A DNA stretch of 64,000 nucleotides from Actinomycetota bacterium (GTDB taxonomy: Bacteria > Actinomycetota > UBA4738 > HRBIN12), in NCBI GenBank assembly GCA_035697485.1, contig DASSCU010000064.1, positions 1 through 64,000 of the forward strand, read 5' to 3'. A program made the position numbers and the translations under genes. The notes under the pieces were generated by a model, which had not been told where the DNA came from, did no database searches, and saw only the letters and a list, made by a program, of their open reading frames with translations. Every line of letters begins with the position of its first letter. Positions within the stretch are counted from its first letter, which is position 1. Below, piece by piece: positions 1 through 9,562 of the stretch.

Positions 1-1144
1 CTCCAGCGCGCGCCTGCTCGAAGGCCTTTTCGAGGTAGGCGACCGAGTGCGCGAGCTCGAACCCGCCGGTGAGGTCGGCCTGGTCGGGCTTCGCCGCGAA
101 CACCGGCGCGCGGTCGAGCGCCAGGTTGATCTTCACGGTGCCGCTCCGCGACTTCCAGTTGTGGATATCGTCCACGAAACCCGGAGGCAGTTCGCTCGCC
201 TCGAGCTGGCGCAGGAATGTGATCGTCGGGTGGGTCGCCGCCACGACGACCGCAGCGGTCAGCTCCTCGCCCGACTCGAGCGCGACTCCGGTCGTGGTAC
301 CACCCTCGATCAGGATCTTGGCGACCTTCGCGCCGGTGCGGATCTCGGCGCCCTGGGAACGCGCGCTCGAGGCGATCGCGTCGCTCACAGCACCCATGCC
401 GCCCTCGGGCACCGCCCACGAGCCGAGGTGGCCGTCGCCGACGTCGCCGATCGAGTGATGCGCCATCACGTAGCCGGTGCCCGGCTCGTTGGGGCCGGCC
501 CACGTGCCGATCAGCCCGTTCAGCGCCATCACGGTCTTGACCTGGTCGGACTCGAAGAAGCGGTCGAGCAGGTCGACGACCGACATCGTCATCAGCTGGG
601 TCACGTCGGCGAGCCCGCGCACGTCGAGCCCGCGGAAGCGCCACGCGAGCCGGAGCTGCTCGGTGAGGTCGCTCGGCTTCAGCGAGCCGAGCTTCGGAGG
701 CGTCGTCATCATCAACGGGCCGAGCACTTCGGCGAGCCCGCCGATCCACGAGTCCCAGCGCTCGATCGCGTCGGCGTCGCGCTTGGAGAACTGGGCGAAC
801 GACTCGTAGTTCTTCCGGGCGTCGTCGTCGTACTGCACGATGCAGCGGCCATCGGGGAACGGCAGGAAGTACGGCCCGACCGGCGTCGCCTTGTACCCGT
901 GCCGCTCGAGCTGCAGGTCGCGCAGGATCGTGTCGGGCATCAGGCTCATCACGTAGCTGAGCGTGGTGACCTTGAACTCGGGCGCCTCGGGCCAGGGCTC
1001 CATCGTGTCGGCGGCCCCACCGACCTTGTGGCGAGCTTCCAGCACCACGGTGCGGGCGCCGGCCCTCGCGAGGTAGGCGGCGGCGACGAGCCCGTTGTGG
1101 CCCCCGCCCACGACGATCGAGTGGTAGCCGTTCGTGGACGACAT
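1..1144 (-). CDS. FAD-dependent phytoene-desaturase-like oxidoreductase (C-terminus beyond window)
   Basis: The reading frame starts at ATG 1144 on the minus strand after a GAGAGGGAG Shine-Dalgarno stretch and stays open for 381 codons to the left edge, so the C-terminus is missing. The N-terminus has the FAD dinucleotide fold: a GGGHNG glycine motif at about residues 13-18, then an acidic residue (VLEARHKVGG) that binds the FAD ribose. This matches the COG1233 group of NAD(P)/FAD-dependent oxidoreductases related to CrtI phytoene desaturase. These enzymes oxidise or isomerise hydrophobic polyenes and similar lipids, but the group is broad and the substrate cannot be read from sequence. No carotenoid synthesis gene is visible nearby, so a role in pigment synthesis is not supported here. 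Confidence 0.85.
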   Translation of the reverse strand, partial: MSSTNGYHSIVVGGGHNGLVAAAYLARAGARTVVLEARHKVGGAADTMEPWPEAPEFKVTTLSYVMSLMPDTILRDLQLERHGYKATPVGPYFLPFPDGRCIVQYDDDARKNYESFAQFSKRDADAIERWDSWIGGLAEVLGPLMMTTPPKLGSLKPSDLTEQLRLAWRFRGLDVRGLADVTQLMTMSVVDLLDRFFESDQVKTVMALNGLIGTWAGPNEPGTGYVMAHHSIGDVGDGHLGSWAVPEGGMGAVSDAIASSARSQGAEIRTGAKVAKILIEGGTTTGVALESGEELTAAVVVAATHPTITFLRQLEASELPPGFVDDIHNWKSRSGTVKINLALDRAPVFAAKPDQADLTGGFELAHSVAYLEKAFEQARAG

Positions 1145-1286
1145 CGCTCCCTCTCCGACGGCCGACGTTGGACCGCCACGGGGCGTGACGATACCCCTGA
1201 ACGGCAATTCAATTCAAATCCCCTTGGCCGACCGTTGTCTCGAGGGGAGATGCGGGCGGCTTGCCGACCGCGTGCTGACCGGTCGT

Positions 1287-2582
1287 TCAGGACGAAGCGG
1301 CGTTGCTCGCGGGCGTGACGTCCCGCATCGCGGCGTCCCGGTGCTCGCCGCCCAGCGGGCGCACGAGCACCAGGGCGGCCAACAGACAGCTCAGTCCCCC
1401 GACGAAGTACGCGCCCCGAGGACCGATCGAGTCGACGACCTCACCGCCGAACGCGAACGAGATCGCGAGCGCGATCAGGATCGCGGATTCGCTCGCGCCG
1501 ATCACCCGGCTGCGCACGTGGTCGGGCGTGCGCCGCTGCAAGATTCCCTGTTCCGCGACGCCACCGATCCCTTCCCCGGTGCCGGCGCCGACCATCAGGC
1601 CGACGGCGAGCGGCAACCATGGGACGACCCCGATCAGACCCAGACACAGGCCGACGAGGACCACGCCCCAGATCAACGCGCGCGCCTCCTGGCGTTCCCG
1701 CAGGTATCGCTGGGCGAGGAAGGAACCCAGCGCGGCACCGCCACCCCATCCCGCGTTCAGCAGCCCGTAGCCGATCGCCCCGGCCCCGAGCTCCTCGGCG
1801 AAGGCGACCTCGGCGACGAGGGTGAAGCCCGCCCCGAGCAGCAGCACGACCCACGCGAGCGTGATCGCGCGCAGCACGCGGTCACGCAGCAGGAACACGA
1901 CGCCGTCCTTCAGACTGCCGAATCCGTCGTCCTCCCCGCGCTCACCCGAGAACGAGCCCGGAGTCGTGCCGATCAGCCATGCCGATCCCGCGAACGAGAC
2001 GGCGTTCAGGCCGAAGACCCAGTAACCGGCGGCCTGGAGCTGTTCGGGAGTGGAGTCGGGCGCGATCACGGCGACGAGCACGCCACCGAGGATGGGGCCG
2101 ACCAGGTTCCCGATGTTGCGACCGACCGCGACCATGCCGTTCGCCCAGGTCAGGTCCTCGGGCCCGACCAGGTTCGGCACGGCCGCCGCGGACACCGACC
2201 AGATCGGCGACTCGAGCGTGGCGGTCACGAATGCCATCACGAGCAGCTGCGCCGGCGTCTGCGCGAACGCGAGCGCTACGAAGCCGGCTGCGGCCGCAAG
2301 ATCGGCGATCACGAGCACCTTCCTGCGGTCGAACCGGTCGCCGAGAGCGCTCCCCAGCGGCGCGAAGAGGCCCTGGGCACCGAACGTGAGCAACAGCGTC
2401 CACGACACCCACCGGGACTCACCGGTGAGCTGGAACATGATGAAGGCGAGCGCGGCGAAGGCCGCGCCGCTGCCCGTGAGCGAGATCAGGCGGGCGGCCG
2501 CGAGCCGGCGCACGGCGGCACGCTCGCGCGCCGACGGCACATGGCGAGGCTCGGGGACGGCGGTGCTCGGGGTCTGGCTCAT
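1287..2582 (-). CDS. MFS transporter (EntS/macrolide-exporter-like)
   Basis: A 431-residue major facilitator protein with about 12 hydrophobic segments. The loop after the second membrane helix has the MFS motif A signature (GDRFDRRKV, about residues 82-90), and a long cytoplasmic linker rich in Gly, Glu and Asp follows helix 6. The shape fits the EntS/MFS_3 group of proton-coupled drug or siderophore exporters in the inner membrane. ATG 2582 is preceded by AAGGAG nine bases upstream. A 24-codon open frame lies in the leader (2634-2708) and could be regulatory. The substrate cannot be inferred. The gene stands alone between the oxidoreductase and serA on the same strand. Confidence 0.88.
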   Translation of the reverse strand: MSQTPSTAVPEPRHVPSARERAAVRRLAAARLISLTGSGAAFAALAFIMFQLTGESRWVSWTLLLTFGAQGLFAPLGSALGDRFDRRKVLVIADLAAAAGFVALAFAQTPAQLLVMAFVTATLESPIWSVSAAAVPNLVGPEDLTWANGMVAVGRNIGNLVGPILGGVLVAVIAPDSTPEQLQAAGYWVFGLNAVSFAGSAWLIGTTPGSFSGERGEDDGFGSLKDGVVFLLRDRVLRAITLAWVVLLLGAGFTLVAEVAFAEELGAGAIGYGLLNAGWGGGAALGSFLAQRYLRERQEARALIWGVVLVGLCLGLIGVVPWLPLAVGLMVGAGTGEGIGGVAEQGILQRRTPDHVRSRVIGASESAILIALAISFAFGGEVVDSIGPRGAYFVGGLSCLLAALVLVRPLGGEHRDAAMRDVTPASNAASS

Positions 2583-2633
2583 GAAGCGGGGCTCCTTGCG
2601 AGGTGGTGCTGGGCGGTGGTCCTGAGGCCGGTG

Positions 2634-2708
2634 TTACCGCGGGGCGCGCGGCCCGACGAAGGCACGCGCTCCGGCCGCATCACCGGTGATCAGGGACATC
2701 CGCTTCAT
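2634..2708 (-). CDS. Possible short leader ORF upstream of the MFS gene
   Basis: An ATG at 2708 opens a 24-codon frame ending in TAA at 2634, about 50 bases before the MFS start. A TAGCCT box (2718-2723) sits nine bases upstream of this ATG, so a transcript starting there would begin almost at the leader start codon. Regulatory leader peptides occur upstream of some drug-exporter genes, which is why it is listed. Nothing shows that it is translated, and the frame could be chance. Confidence 0.25.
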   Translation of the reverse strand: MKRMSLITGDAAGARAFVGPRAPR

Positions 2709-2753
2709 GATCGGGGCAGGCTATCACAGCGATGCGTCCCGAGGGACCGCCGC

Positions 2754-4337
2754 TCAGACGGGAGGCAGCGTCACCGTTCGCAGCTGGTGGGCCTCGATCT
2801 CTCGGGCGACGCGCTCCAGCACCTTGGGCGGGGCCTCGGTGTCGACCGTCAGGCACATCAGCGCCTCGCCACCCTCGGCCTTGCGACCGACGTCCATCGT
2901 GGCGATGTTGATGCCGGCCTCGCCGAGCAGGGTGCCGACCTTCCCGATGATGCCGGGACGGTCGACGTACGTGAAGAACACCATGTGCCCGGCCGGCGTG
3001 ACCTCGATCTCGAAGCCGTTCACCTGGGTCACTCGCTCGTGGTCGCGCCCGAGCACCGACCCCGACACCTCGACGGGGTCCGCATCGGTCTCGGCCCGCA
3101 GCGAGATCGAGCTCACGTAGTCCTGCGAGACCGTCGATCGCATCTCGCTCACCGTGAGTCCGCGCTCACGGGCGAGCATCGGCGCATTCACGAACGAGAC
3201 CGGTTCATTCACGGTATTTCCGAGGATGCCCTTCAGGGTGGCGAGCGTGAGCACCCGTGTGTCCGATTCCGCGATACGGCCGAGGTAGCTCGCGACGATC
3301 GATCGCACACCGCCCTCGGCCAGGCCGGCGGTGAGCGCGCCGAGGCGTTCCGCGAGCGGCACGAACGGCCGCACCACCTCGGTGACCTCCGCGCCCGCCG
3401 AGACGTTCACGGCGTAGGGGACGAACTCGCCGGTCAGCGCGAGCCGCACCATCTCGGCCACCGTCGTGCCGGCCTTGTCCTGCGCCTCCTTCGTCGACGC
3501 GCCGAGGTGGGGAGTGACGACGACCGACTCGAGGCCGAACAGCGGGGAATCGGTCGTGGGCTCCGTCGAGAACACGTCGAGTGCCGCACCGCCGAGATGT
3601 CCGTCCTCGATCGCCTTCGCGAGGGCGCTCTCGTCGACGATGCCCCCGCGGGCCGTGTTGACCAGCCGCGCGCCCTGTTTCATCAGCCGCAGCTCGTGCT
3701 CGCCGATCAGCCCCTCGGTCTCGGGCGTGCGGGGCAGGTGGATCGAGACGAAGTCCGCCTGCACCAGCAGGGCCTCGAGCGAGGGCATCGCGTCGACGCC
3801 CATCTCCTTCGCGCGCTCGGCGCTCACGTACGGGTCGAAGGCGATCACTCGCATGCCGAACCCGGCGGCGCGCTGCGCGACGAGCGCGCCGACGCGTCCG
3901 AGGCCCACGAGCCCGACGGTCTTGCCGGCGAGCTCGACGCCCTCCCACTTCGAGCGCTCCCAGGCGCCAGCCTTCAGCGCCGCGTGTGCCTGCGGGGTGT
4001 TGCGGGCCTGGGCGAGCAGCAGCGCCATCGCCTGCTCGGCGGCGCTGATGATGTTCGACTGCGGCGCGTTCACGACCATCACACCCCGCCGGGTGGCCGC
4101 CTCGACGTCGATGTTGTCGAGGCCGATGCCGGCGCGGGCGACGACCTTCAGGTGCGTTGCCGCCTCCAGCACCGCGTCGGTGACCTGGGTCGCACTGCGG
4201 ATGATCAGCGCGTCGTAGGGCTCGATCTCGGCCGCGAGGTCACCGCTCGCGAGGTCGGTGCGCTCGTCGACCTGGAAGTCGGCCCGCAGCAGCTCGAGCC
4301 CCTGCGCCGACAGCGGCTCGGTGACGAGGACCCTCAC
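2754..4337 (-). CDS. serA: D-3-phosphoglycerate dehydrogenase
   Basis: A 527-residue SerA that oxidises 3-phosphoglycerate to 3-phosphohydroxypyruvate with NAD+, the first step of serine synthesis. Domain order is the long actinobacterial form: substrate-binding segment, Rossmann NAD domain with GLGRVG (about 150), catalytic Arg in NTARGG (about 235) and catalytic His in TPHLGAS (about 283), then an intervening domain and a C-terminal ACT domain that usually senses serine. The start is GTG 4337; it overlaps the upstream aminotransferase stop as GTGA (4334-4337), which points to translational coupling. A longer open frame continues upstream in phase but only covers the neighbouring gene. Confidence 0.96.
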   Translation of the reverse strand: MRVLVTEPLSAQGLELLRADFQVDERTDLASGDLAAEIEPYDALIIRSATQVTDAVLEAATHLKVVARAGIGLDNIDVEAATRRGVMVVNAPQSNIISAAEQAMALLLAQARNTPQAHAALKAGAWERSKWEGVELAGKTVGLVGLGRVGALVAQRAAGFGMRVIAFDPYVSAERAKEMGVDAMPSLEALLVQADFVSIHLPRTPETEGLIGEHELRLMKQGARLVNTARGGIVDESALAKAIEDGHLGGAALDVFSTEPTTDSPLFGLESVVVTPHLGASTKEAQDKAGTTVAEMVRLALTGEFVPYAVNVSAGAEVTEVVRPFVPLAERLGALTAGLAEGGVRSIVASYLGRIAESDTRVLTLATLKGILGNTVNEPVSFVNAPMLARERGLTVSEMRSTVSQDYVSSISLRAETDADPVEVSGSVLGRDHERVTQVNGFEIEVTPAGHMVFFTYVDRPGIIGKVGTLLGEAGINIATMDVGRKAEGGEALMCLTVDTEAPPKVLERVAREIEAHQLRTVTLPPV

Positions 4338-5494
4338 GCCCCGCGCGACTCCATGAACACCGTCTCGGCAGCGGCAACCGCAGCACCACGCTTCACCGGA
4401 TGCCCGAGCGACTCGAGCGTCATCTCGAGCGCCGCGAGCCCGCGGATGATGTCGAGCTCGCTGAAGTAGCCGAAGTGCCCGATGCGGAAGACCTTCCCCT
4501 TCAGGGGGCCCTGTCCGGGGGCGAGCACGCAACCGTGATCCGCCCGGATCGTGTCGCAGATCGCGTCCGCGTCGGCCGACTCGGGCGCGCGGATCGCGGT
4601 GACGGTCCAGTTGCCGTCGAGCCCCTCCCCGAACAGGTCGAGCCCGAGCGCCTTCGCGCCTTCCTTCACCGCCCGCGAAAGCGTCCGGTGGCGCCGCATC
4701 GCGGCCTCGACGCCGTCCTGGAAGTAGAGCTCGAGCGCGGCCTGCAGGCCCTGCATCACGCTGATCGCGGGGGTCCACGGGTTCTCGGGGTCGGGAAGGT
4801 CGGCGAAGCGCTTGTAGGTGGCCCAGTCGAAGTAGAAGCGTGGGTTCGTGGCGGTGCGTGAGGCTTCCCACGCCCGCCCGCTGATCGCGACGAACGCGAT
4901 CCCCGGCGAGGCGCTCAGCGCCTTCTGCGAGCCCCCGATCGCGACGTCGACGCCCCACGCGTCGAACTCGAACGGCACGGCGCCGAGCGACGAGACGACG
5001 TCGACCACGACCATGGCGCCGGCGTCGTTCGCAACCTTCGCGAGCTGCTCGATCGGCTGGATAACGCCGGTCGAGGTCTCCGACTGCGTGAGCAGCACGG
5101 CCTTGATCGGGTGCTCGGCCAGCGCCGCCGCGACCTCGTCGGGCCGGATGCGCGCTCCCCACTCGTAGTCGACCGTGTGCACCGTGAGCCCGAACGTCTC
5201 GGCCAGGGTCTTGAACCGTTCCGCGAAGAATCCCGCGAGTGGCACGAGCACCTCGTCGCCGGGCGAGAAGCAGTTCGCGATCGCCGACTCGAGGCCGCCG
5301 GTGCCGCTCGAGGTCATCAAGAGCACGTCGGCTGTCTCCGAACGGTAGAGCTGCCTCAGCCGGTCGGTGACCTCTCGCATGATGTTTCCGAACCCAGGTC
5401 CGCGGTGGTACACGAGCGGGCTGCCCTGGGCGAGCAGTACCTCGGGTGGGATCGGGGTGGGGCCGGGTGCCAGGATGATCTCGGGCCTGTCCAC
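4334..5494 (-). CDS. Class V aminotransferase (alanine-glyoxylate/serine-pyruvate type)
   Basis: A 386-residue PLP enzyme of the AGXT/SPT group. It starts with the family pattern LAPGPTPIPPEV, has the SSGTGG phosphate-binding turn (about 72), and the Schiff-base Lys in GGSQKALS (about 190). GTG 5494 is preferred because it gives the normal N-terminus and has GAGGAG 12 bases upstream; the frame continues upstream without homology. It is coupled to serA by a four-base overlap. Since serA makes phosphohydroxypyruvate, this enzyme may act as the phosphoserine transaminase in place of SerC, or as a serine-glyoxylate aminotransferase. The pairing is seen; the reaction is inference. Confidence 0.9.
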   Translation of the reverse strand: MDRPEIILAPGPTPIPPEVLLAQGSPLVYHRGPGFGNIMREVTDRLRQLYRSETADVLLMTSSGTGGLESAIANCFSPGDEVLVPLAGFFAERFKTLAETFGLTVHTVDYEWGARIRPDEVAAALAEHPIKAVLLTQSETSTGVIQPIEQLAKVANDAGAMVVVDVVSSLGAVPFEFDAWGVDVAIGGSQKALSASPGIAFVAISGRAWEASRTATNPRFYFDWATYKRFADLPDPENPWTPAISVMQGLQAALELYFQDGVEAAMRRHRTLSRAVKEGAKALGLDLFGEGLDGNWTVTAIRAPESADADAICDTIRADHGCVLAPGQGPLKGKVFRIGHFGYFSELDIIRGLAALEMTLESLGHPVKRGAAVAAAETVFMESRGA

Positions 5495-5669
5495 GGTGCG
5501 GATCAACTCCTCGCAGGTGTCGTTCTGGGCTCGAAGTCCCAGCCTAACAGGGCCCTCCCCGGCCCCTGCGGCGTCCGGGAACGGCACGATTCCGCAACCG
5601 CGCGCACCGGCAAGGAAGCGTAGGTCCGTATCATCCGTGCGGGCGCTCCGACGGGCGCCACCTGCGGTG

Positions 5670-8600
5670 ATGGCGACCCTTCGGTTCCTGTTCAAGCGCT
5701 TCGTTGCCCAGCGATCGCTGGGGCTGGCCGTCGTCGTCACGCTGGCCTTCACGATCGGAGTGCTCGTCGCGGGGCCGATCTACGCCGATGCCGCTCGCGA
5801 GGCGATCATGTCGTCCTCGCTCGGCAGCGAGAGCGTCACGGTCACGAACGCCCGCCTGCAGCTGTTCGCGGGGGCCGACTTCGATTGGAACGCCGCTGAC
5901 GGCGCGATCACCGGCGCGTTCGACGCCGTGCCCGTGGACGCCGTGGTGCCGCAGGGCCTCGGCACGGTGCGGCTCGGCGGGGCCGACGGCCCGTCGGTGC
6001 CGCTCGTCTTCCGTAAGGGCGCCCCTGAGCACCTGGAGATCGAGGGAGAGCCACCCGGCGCCGGCGAGATCGCCCTGCCCACGAGCACGGCTGCGTCCCT
6101 CGGCCTCGAGACCGGCGACCACGTGGCCCTCGTGGGACCCAACGACGAGACGCTCGACCTGCGCGTCTCGGGCACGTTCGAGTCCCCCGATCGCGAGGAT
6201 CCGTTCTGGTACGGCGGCCGCAGCCCGTTCCCGGCGCCCGACTCGACCGACCCGCCGCCGCTGCTCGTCGACCGCGCCACCTACCTCGATGCCGCCGGGA
6301 CGCTCGGCCTCACGACGGAGTTCACGTGGGACGCGTTCCTCGCCCTGGACGGCGTGCCGTTCGAGCAGGCGTCGCGCGTGCCAGCCGAGCTCGCCGAGAT
6401 CGAGGACGTAGTGCGGGCCCGGCCGGGGCTCTCGTCGACCCGCATGGTGAGCGGCCTCGAGACGCTGTTCGATCTCGTCGACCTGCGGGTGAAGAACCTG
6501 CGGGTTCCGATCCTGCTCGTCGTGTTCCAGATCGGGGCGGTGACGTTGGCCGTGCTCGCCGGCGTCGGGTCGCTGACGCTGACCCGCCAGACGTTCGAGC
6601 TCGCGGTGCTGCACAGCCGCGGCTTCTCCCGCCGCACCCTGCTCGTGGCGCAGGGCGCCCAGGCGCTGCTCTGCGCAGCGGTCGCGTTCCCGCTCGGGTT
6701 GTTGCTCGGACTCGGGCTCGCCAAGCTCGCCGGGCGGTTCAACGGCGAACAGCTTCCCGGGGTCGAGTTCCCCGCCCGGTTCAACGACGGCGCGCTCTGG
6801 CTCGGCCTCGCCGTGGCGTTCGTCGGCGCGCTCGTGCTGCTGGCGCTCTCGGCGCCGGCGGTCTCGCGCACGGTGATCGAGGAACGCCGCATCGCCTCGC
6901 GCGAGGATCGTCCCCTGCTCGCCCGGGTGCCGGTCGAGCTGATCGTGCTGCCACTCGGCATCTTCGCCTTCATCCAGCTTCGTGGCGGTACGAAGCCGGA
7001 GGCGGGCGAGGGTGCGATCGAACCCCTGGTCCTCGCCGCGCCGACGCTGCTGTTGTTCGCGGCCTCGTTCGTCGCCCTTCGGTTGCTCTCCTTCGTGTTG
7101 CGCCGGCTCGACGGGCGTATCGGACGCGCTCGTCGGCTCCCGCCCTACCTCGCCGGGCGGCGGCTGGGGCGCTCCCCCGGCACCGGGTTCGCCTCGGCGC
7201 TGTTGCTGCTGCTGTCGATGGGACTGCTCGTGCTCGCGACGTCGTACCGGGCGATCGTGCTGCAGAACCACAGCGACGCCGCGCACGTGCAGGTCGGCGC
7301 CGACTGGAGCGTCAGCGCGACCCCGCCCGACCAGGTGCTCGCCGCAGCGGGGTCGATGCCGCCCGAGACGATGGCCGTCGTGCGCACGGACCCCAGCTTC
7401 TCGACCGGGAGCTTCTCGCTGCCGCCGACAGCCCTCGGCATCGACCCGGCCCGCTTCGAGGAAGCGGGATGGTGGCGCGACGACTTCTCTTCGACGTCGC
7501 TCGACGACATCCTCGAGCGGCTCGACACCGAGCCGCTCGGGGTCCGGGTTCCCGACGGCGCGACCGAGCTCACGATGACCGTCGAGGTGCCCCGTGCCGC
7601 CGACGAGCTGCGAGCGCAGGCAACGTCGGTGACGGTGGGGGGTGAGCTCTCGACCTCCTCGCAGCCGCTCACCGCGGGTCCGCAGGAGGTCTCCCTGGCG
7701 GTCCCCCAGGCCGAGCGCCTGCTGTCGATCACGTTCCAGGCGGACACCGGCACGGATCTCCCCGACGAGATCGATGTCGTGATCGGCGCGCCGCGGCTCG
7801 GCGACCAGGCCCTCGACCTCGCGACTTGGCAGCCGACGACCTGGCGCGGCGGCTCGGGCACGCTCGAGATCGAGCCCGACGGGTCCGCGCGCTACACCTT
7901 CCGTCCAGGGGCTGGGAACGTGGTCGGCGGGCTCCTCCCGGCCGCGCCCGTCCTGCCGGCCCTCGTCTCCGACAACGTGGCGACGCAGACCGGGGGCACG
8001 GTGGAGCTCGGGCTCGCCGGCCAACGGCTGCAGGTCGAACCCGTCGCCGTGGCGAGCCAGTTCCCCGGGGTCGTACCGAACGCGCCGTTCGTGGTCGTGC
8101 CCCTCCGTGGGCTGCTCGAGCGGCAGTTCTCGATCCCGGAAGCCGGCGTCACGCTGAACGAGGTGTGGGCCAACACCCCCGAGGACCCGTCGCCGCTGCT
8201 GACCGAGGCCGGATGGGTGCCGGGCGTGGTGAACGCCACGGCGCCGATCGAGGGATCGCTCGCACAGCTTCCGCAGTCGCTCGCGGTGGGCATGAACTTC
8301 GCGGCCGCGGTCGCGGGCGTCGGGCTCGTGATCGTCGGGGTCGCCGCGGGCCTGTACTTCACGATGCGCCGGCGAGACTACGAGTTCGCGGCCTTGCGGG
8401 CGATGGGCACGGACCGGCGACAGATCCGGACCACCCTCGTGCTCGAACAGGCCGCCCTGCTCGGCTTCGCGCTCCTCGCCGGGCTCGCGATCGGCTACTG
8501 GCTCCTGCGGCTCGTGATGCCCTACGTCGGCACGAGCCTCGGGGTCTCGTATCCGGCGCCAGTGCTGATGCTCGACTGGCCCGCGATCGGCACGGCGGTC

Positions 8601-8699
8601 GTGGCGATCGTCGTCGCGAGCGCGATCGCGCTCGGCGCGGCGATGCGCACCCTGATGCGATCGTCGGTGACCGGCGTCCTGCGAGGTGAGCCCGAATGA
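5670..8699 (+). CDS. ABC transporter permease with two FtsX domains
   Basis: A 1009-residue membrane protein. Helix 1 is near residues 15-40. A large extracytoplasmic region is followed by an FtsX block (about 375-560), another extracytoplasmic region, and a second FtsX block at the C-terminus (about 870-1009). This duplicated 4+4 layout is that of LolC/E- or MacB-like mechanotransmission permeases, which couple cytoplasmic ATP hydrolysis to events outside the membrane instead of classical pore transport. ATG 5670 (or the GTG three bases earlier) opens directly into the membrane anchor; the longer upstream frame has no such features. The stop overlaps the next gene as ATGA. The substrate is unknown; lipoprotein or lipid handling, or peptide resistance, are possible. 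Confidence 0.9.
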   Translation: MATLRFLFKRFVAQRSLGLAVVVTLAFTIGVLVAGPIYADAAREAIMSSSLGSESVTVTNARLQLFAGADFDWNAADGAITGAFDAVPVDAVVPQGLGTVRLGGADGPSVPLVFRKGAPEHLEIEGEPPGAGEIALPTSTAASLGLETGDHVALVGPNDETLDLRVSGTFESPDREDPFWYGGRSPFPAPDSTDPPPLLVDRATYLDAAGTLGLTTEFTWDAFLALDGVPFEQASRVPAELAEIEDVVRARPGLSSTRMVSGLETLFDLVDLRVKNLRVPILLVVFQIGAVTLAVLAGVGSLTLTRQTFELAVLHSRGFSRRTLLVAQGAQALLCAAVAFPLGLLLGLGLAKLAGRFNGEQLPGVEFPARFNDGALWLGLAVAFVGALVLLALSAPAVSRTVIEERRIASREDRPLLARVPVELIVLPLGIFAFIQLRGGTKPEAGEGAIEPLVLAAPTLLLFAASFVALRLLSFVLRRLDGRIGRARRLPPYLAGRRLGRSPGTGFASALLLLLSMGLLVLATSYRAIVLQNHSDAAHVQVGADWSVSATPPDQVLAAAGSMPPETMAVVRTDPSFSTGSFSLPPTALGIDPARFEEAGWWRDDFSSTSLDDILERLDTEPLGVRVPDGATELTMTVEVPRAADELRAQATSVTVGGELSTSSQPLTAGPQEVSLAVPQAERLLSITFQADTGTDLPDEIDVVIGAPRLGDQALDLATWQPTTWRGGSGTLEIEPDGSARYTFRPGAGNVVGGLLPAAPVLPALVSDNVATQTGGTVELGLAGQRLQVEPVAVASQFPGVVPNAPFVVVPLRGLLERQFSIPEAGVTLNEVWANTPEDPSPLLTEAGWVPGVVNATAPIEGSLAQLPQSLAVGMNFAAAVAGVGLVIVGVAAGLYFTMRRRDYEFAALRAMGTDRRQIRTTLVLEQAALLGFALLAGLAIGYWLLRLVMPYVGTSLGVSYPAPVLMLDWPAIGTAVVAIVVASAIALGAAMRTLMRSSVTGVLRGEPE

Positions 8700-9562
8700 C
8701 GATGGTGAGCCCCGGGCTGTTCGCCCCGTCCGATCGGGAGGTGCTGATCCGCTTCCGGCACGTGTTCAAGGTCTACCGGATCGCCGAGACCGGGGTGGTC
8801 GCGCTCGGTGGGGTCGACCTCGACATCGCGCCCGGCGAGTTCCTCGTGGTCGTCGGCCCCAGCGGCGCCGGGAAGTCGACGATCCTCAACCTGATCGGCG
8901 GGCTCGATCGGGCCTCGGCGGGCTCGGTCGAGGTCGACGGGCAGGACCTCGGCCTGCTCGACGTCGATGCGCTCACTCGCTACCGCGCCCACCGCATCGG
9001 CTTCGTGTGGCAGGGCACCGCGCGCAACCTCGTGCCGTACCTCACGGTGCGCGAGAACGTAAGCCTGCCGGCCGCCATCGACCGCCACGACGATCCCGGA
9101 CGGCGACGCGACGCCGACGAGCTCCTGCGCCTCGTCGGCCTCGGCGACCGGTTGCGCCACACGCCGGGCATGTTGTCGGGCGGCGAGCAGCAGCGGGCGG
9201 CGATCGCGGTCGCCCTCGCGAACACCCCCTCGATCCTGCTCGCCGACGAGCCGACCGCCGAGCTCGACTCCGAGAGCGCGGCCACGGTGCTCGACGCCTT
9301 CCGCGCGGTCAACCGGGAGTTCGGCGTCACGATCGTGATGGTGACGCACGACCTCGCGGCCGCGCGCGCCGCCGACCGGCGCATCCGGGTGCGGGACGGG
9401 CGTGTGCTGCACGAGGCCACCAGCGTGGGGCCGGTCGGCGACGACGGACGGGTGCGTCTGCCCGAGGAGGCAGTCGCGGCCCTCGGCGACGGGGAACTGG
9501 AGGCCGAGGTCTCGCCCGACGAGGTGCGGCTGCGGCGGCGGAGCGAGACGGGCCATGCCTGA
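8696..9562 (+). CDS. ABC transporter ATP-binding protein (MacB/LolD type), first of two
   Basis: A 288-residue ATPase with Walker A GPSGAGKST, signature LSGGEQQR, Walker B ILLADEPTAELD and a switch His in MVTHDL. It starts four bases inside the permease gene (ATGA at 8696), so it is almost certainly co-translated with it. The last 60 or so residues beyond the ATPase core are charged and not recognisable. It overlaps the second ATPase gene by eight bases. It would power the FtsX-type permease, either alone or as one half of a heterodimer. Confidence 0.93.
   Translation: MTMVSPGLFAPSDREVLIRFRHVFKVYRIAETGVVALGGVDLDIAPGEFLVVVGPSGAGKSTILNLIGGLDRASAGSVEVDGQDLGLLDVDALTRYRAHRIGFVWQGTARNLVPYLTVRENVSLPAAIDRHDDPGRRRDADELLRLVGLGDRLRHTPGMLSGGEQQRAAIAVALANTPSILLADEPTAELDSESAATVLDAFRAVNREFGVTIVMVTHDLAAARAADRRIRVRDGRVLHEATSVGPVGDDGRVRLPEEAVAALGDGELEAEVSPDEVRLRRRSETGHA

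Noticed and set aside
1134-4469. A 1111-codon open frame on the plus strand
   Set aside because: It is antisense to the MFS and serA genes, is dominated by Arg, Asp, Gly and His, and has no recognisable motif. It results from G/C-biased codons of the real genes.
5631-8024. A long minus-strand frame opposite the ABC permease
   Set aside because: Same antisense effect; low-complexity Arg/Glu/Gln composition and no start signal.
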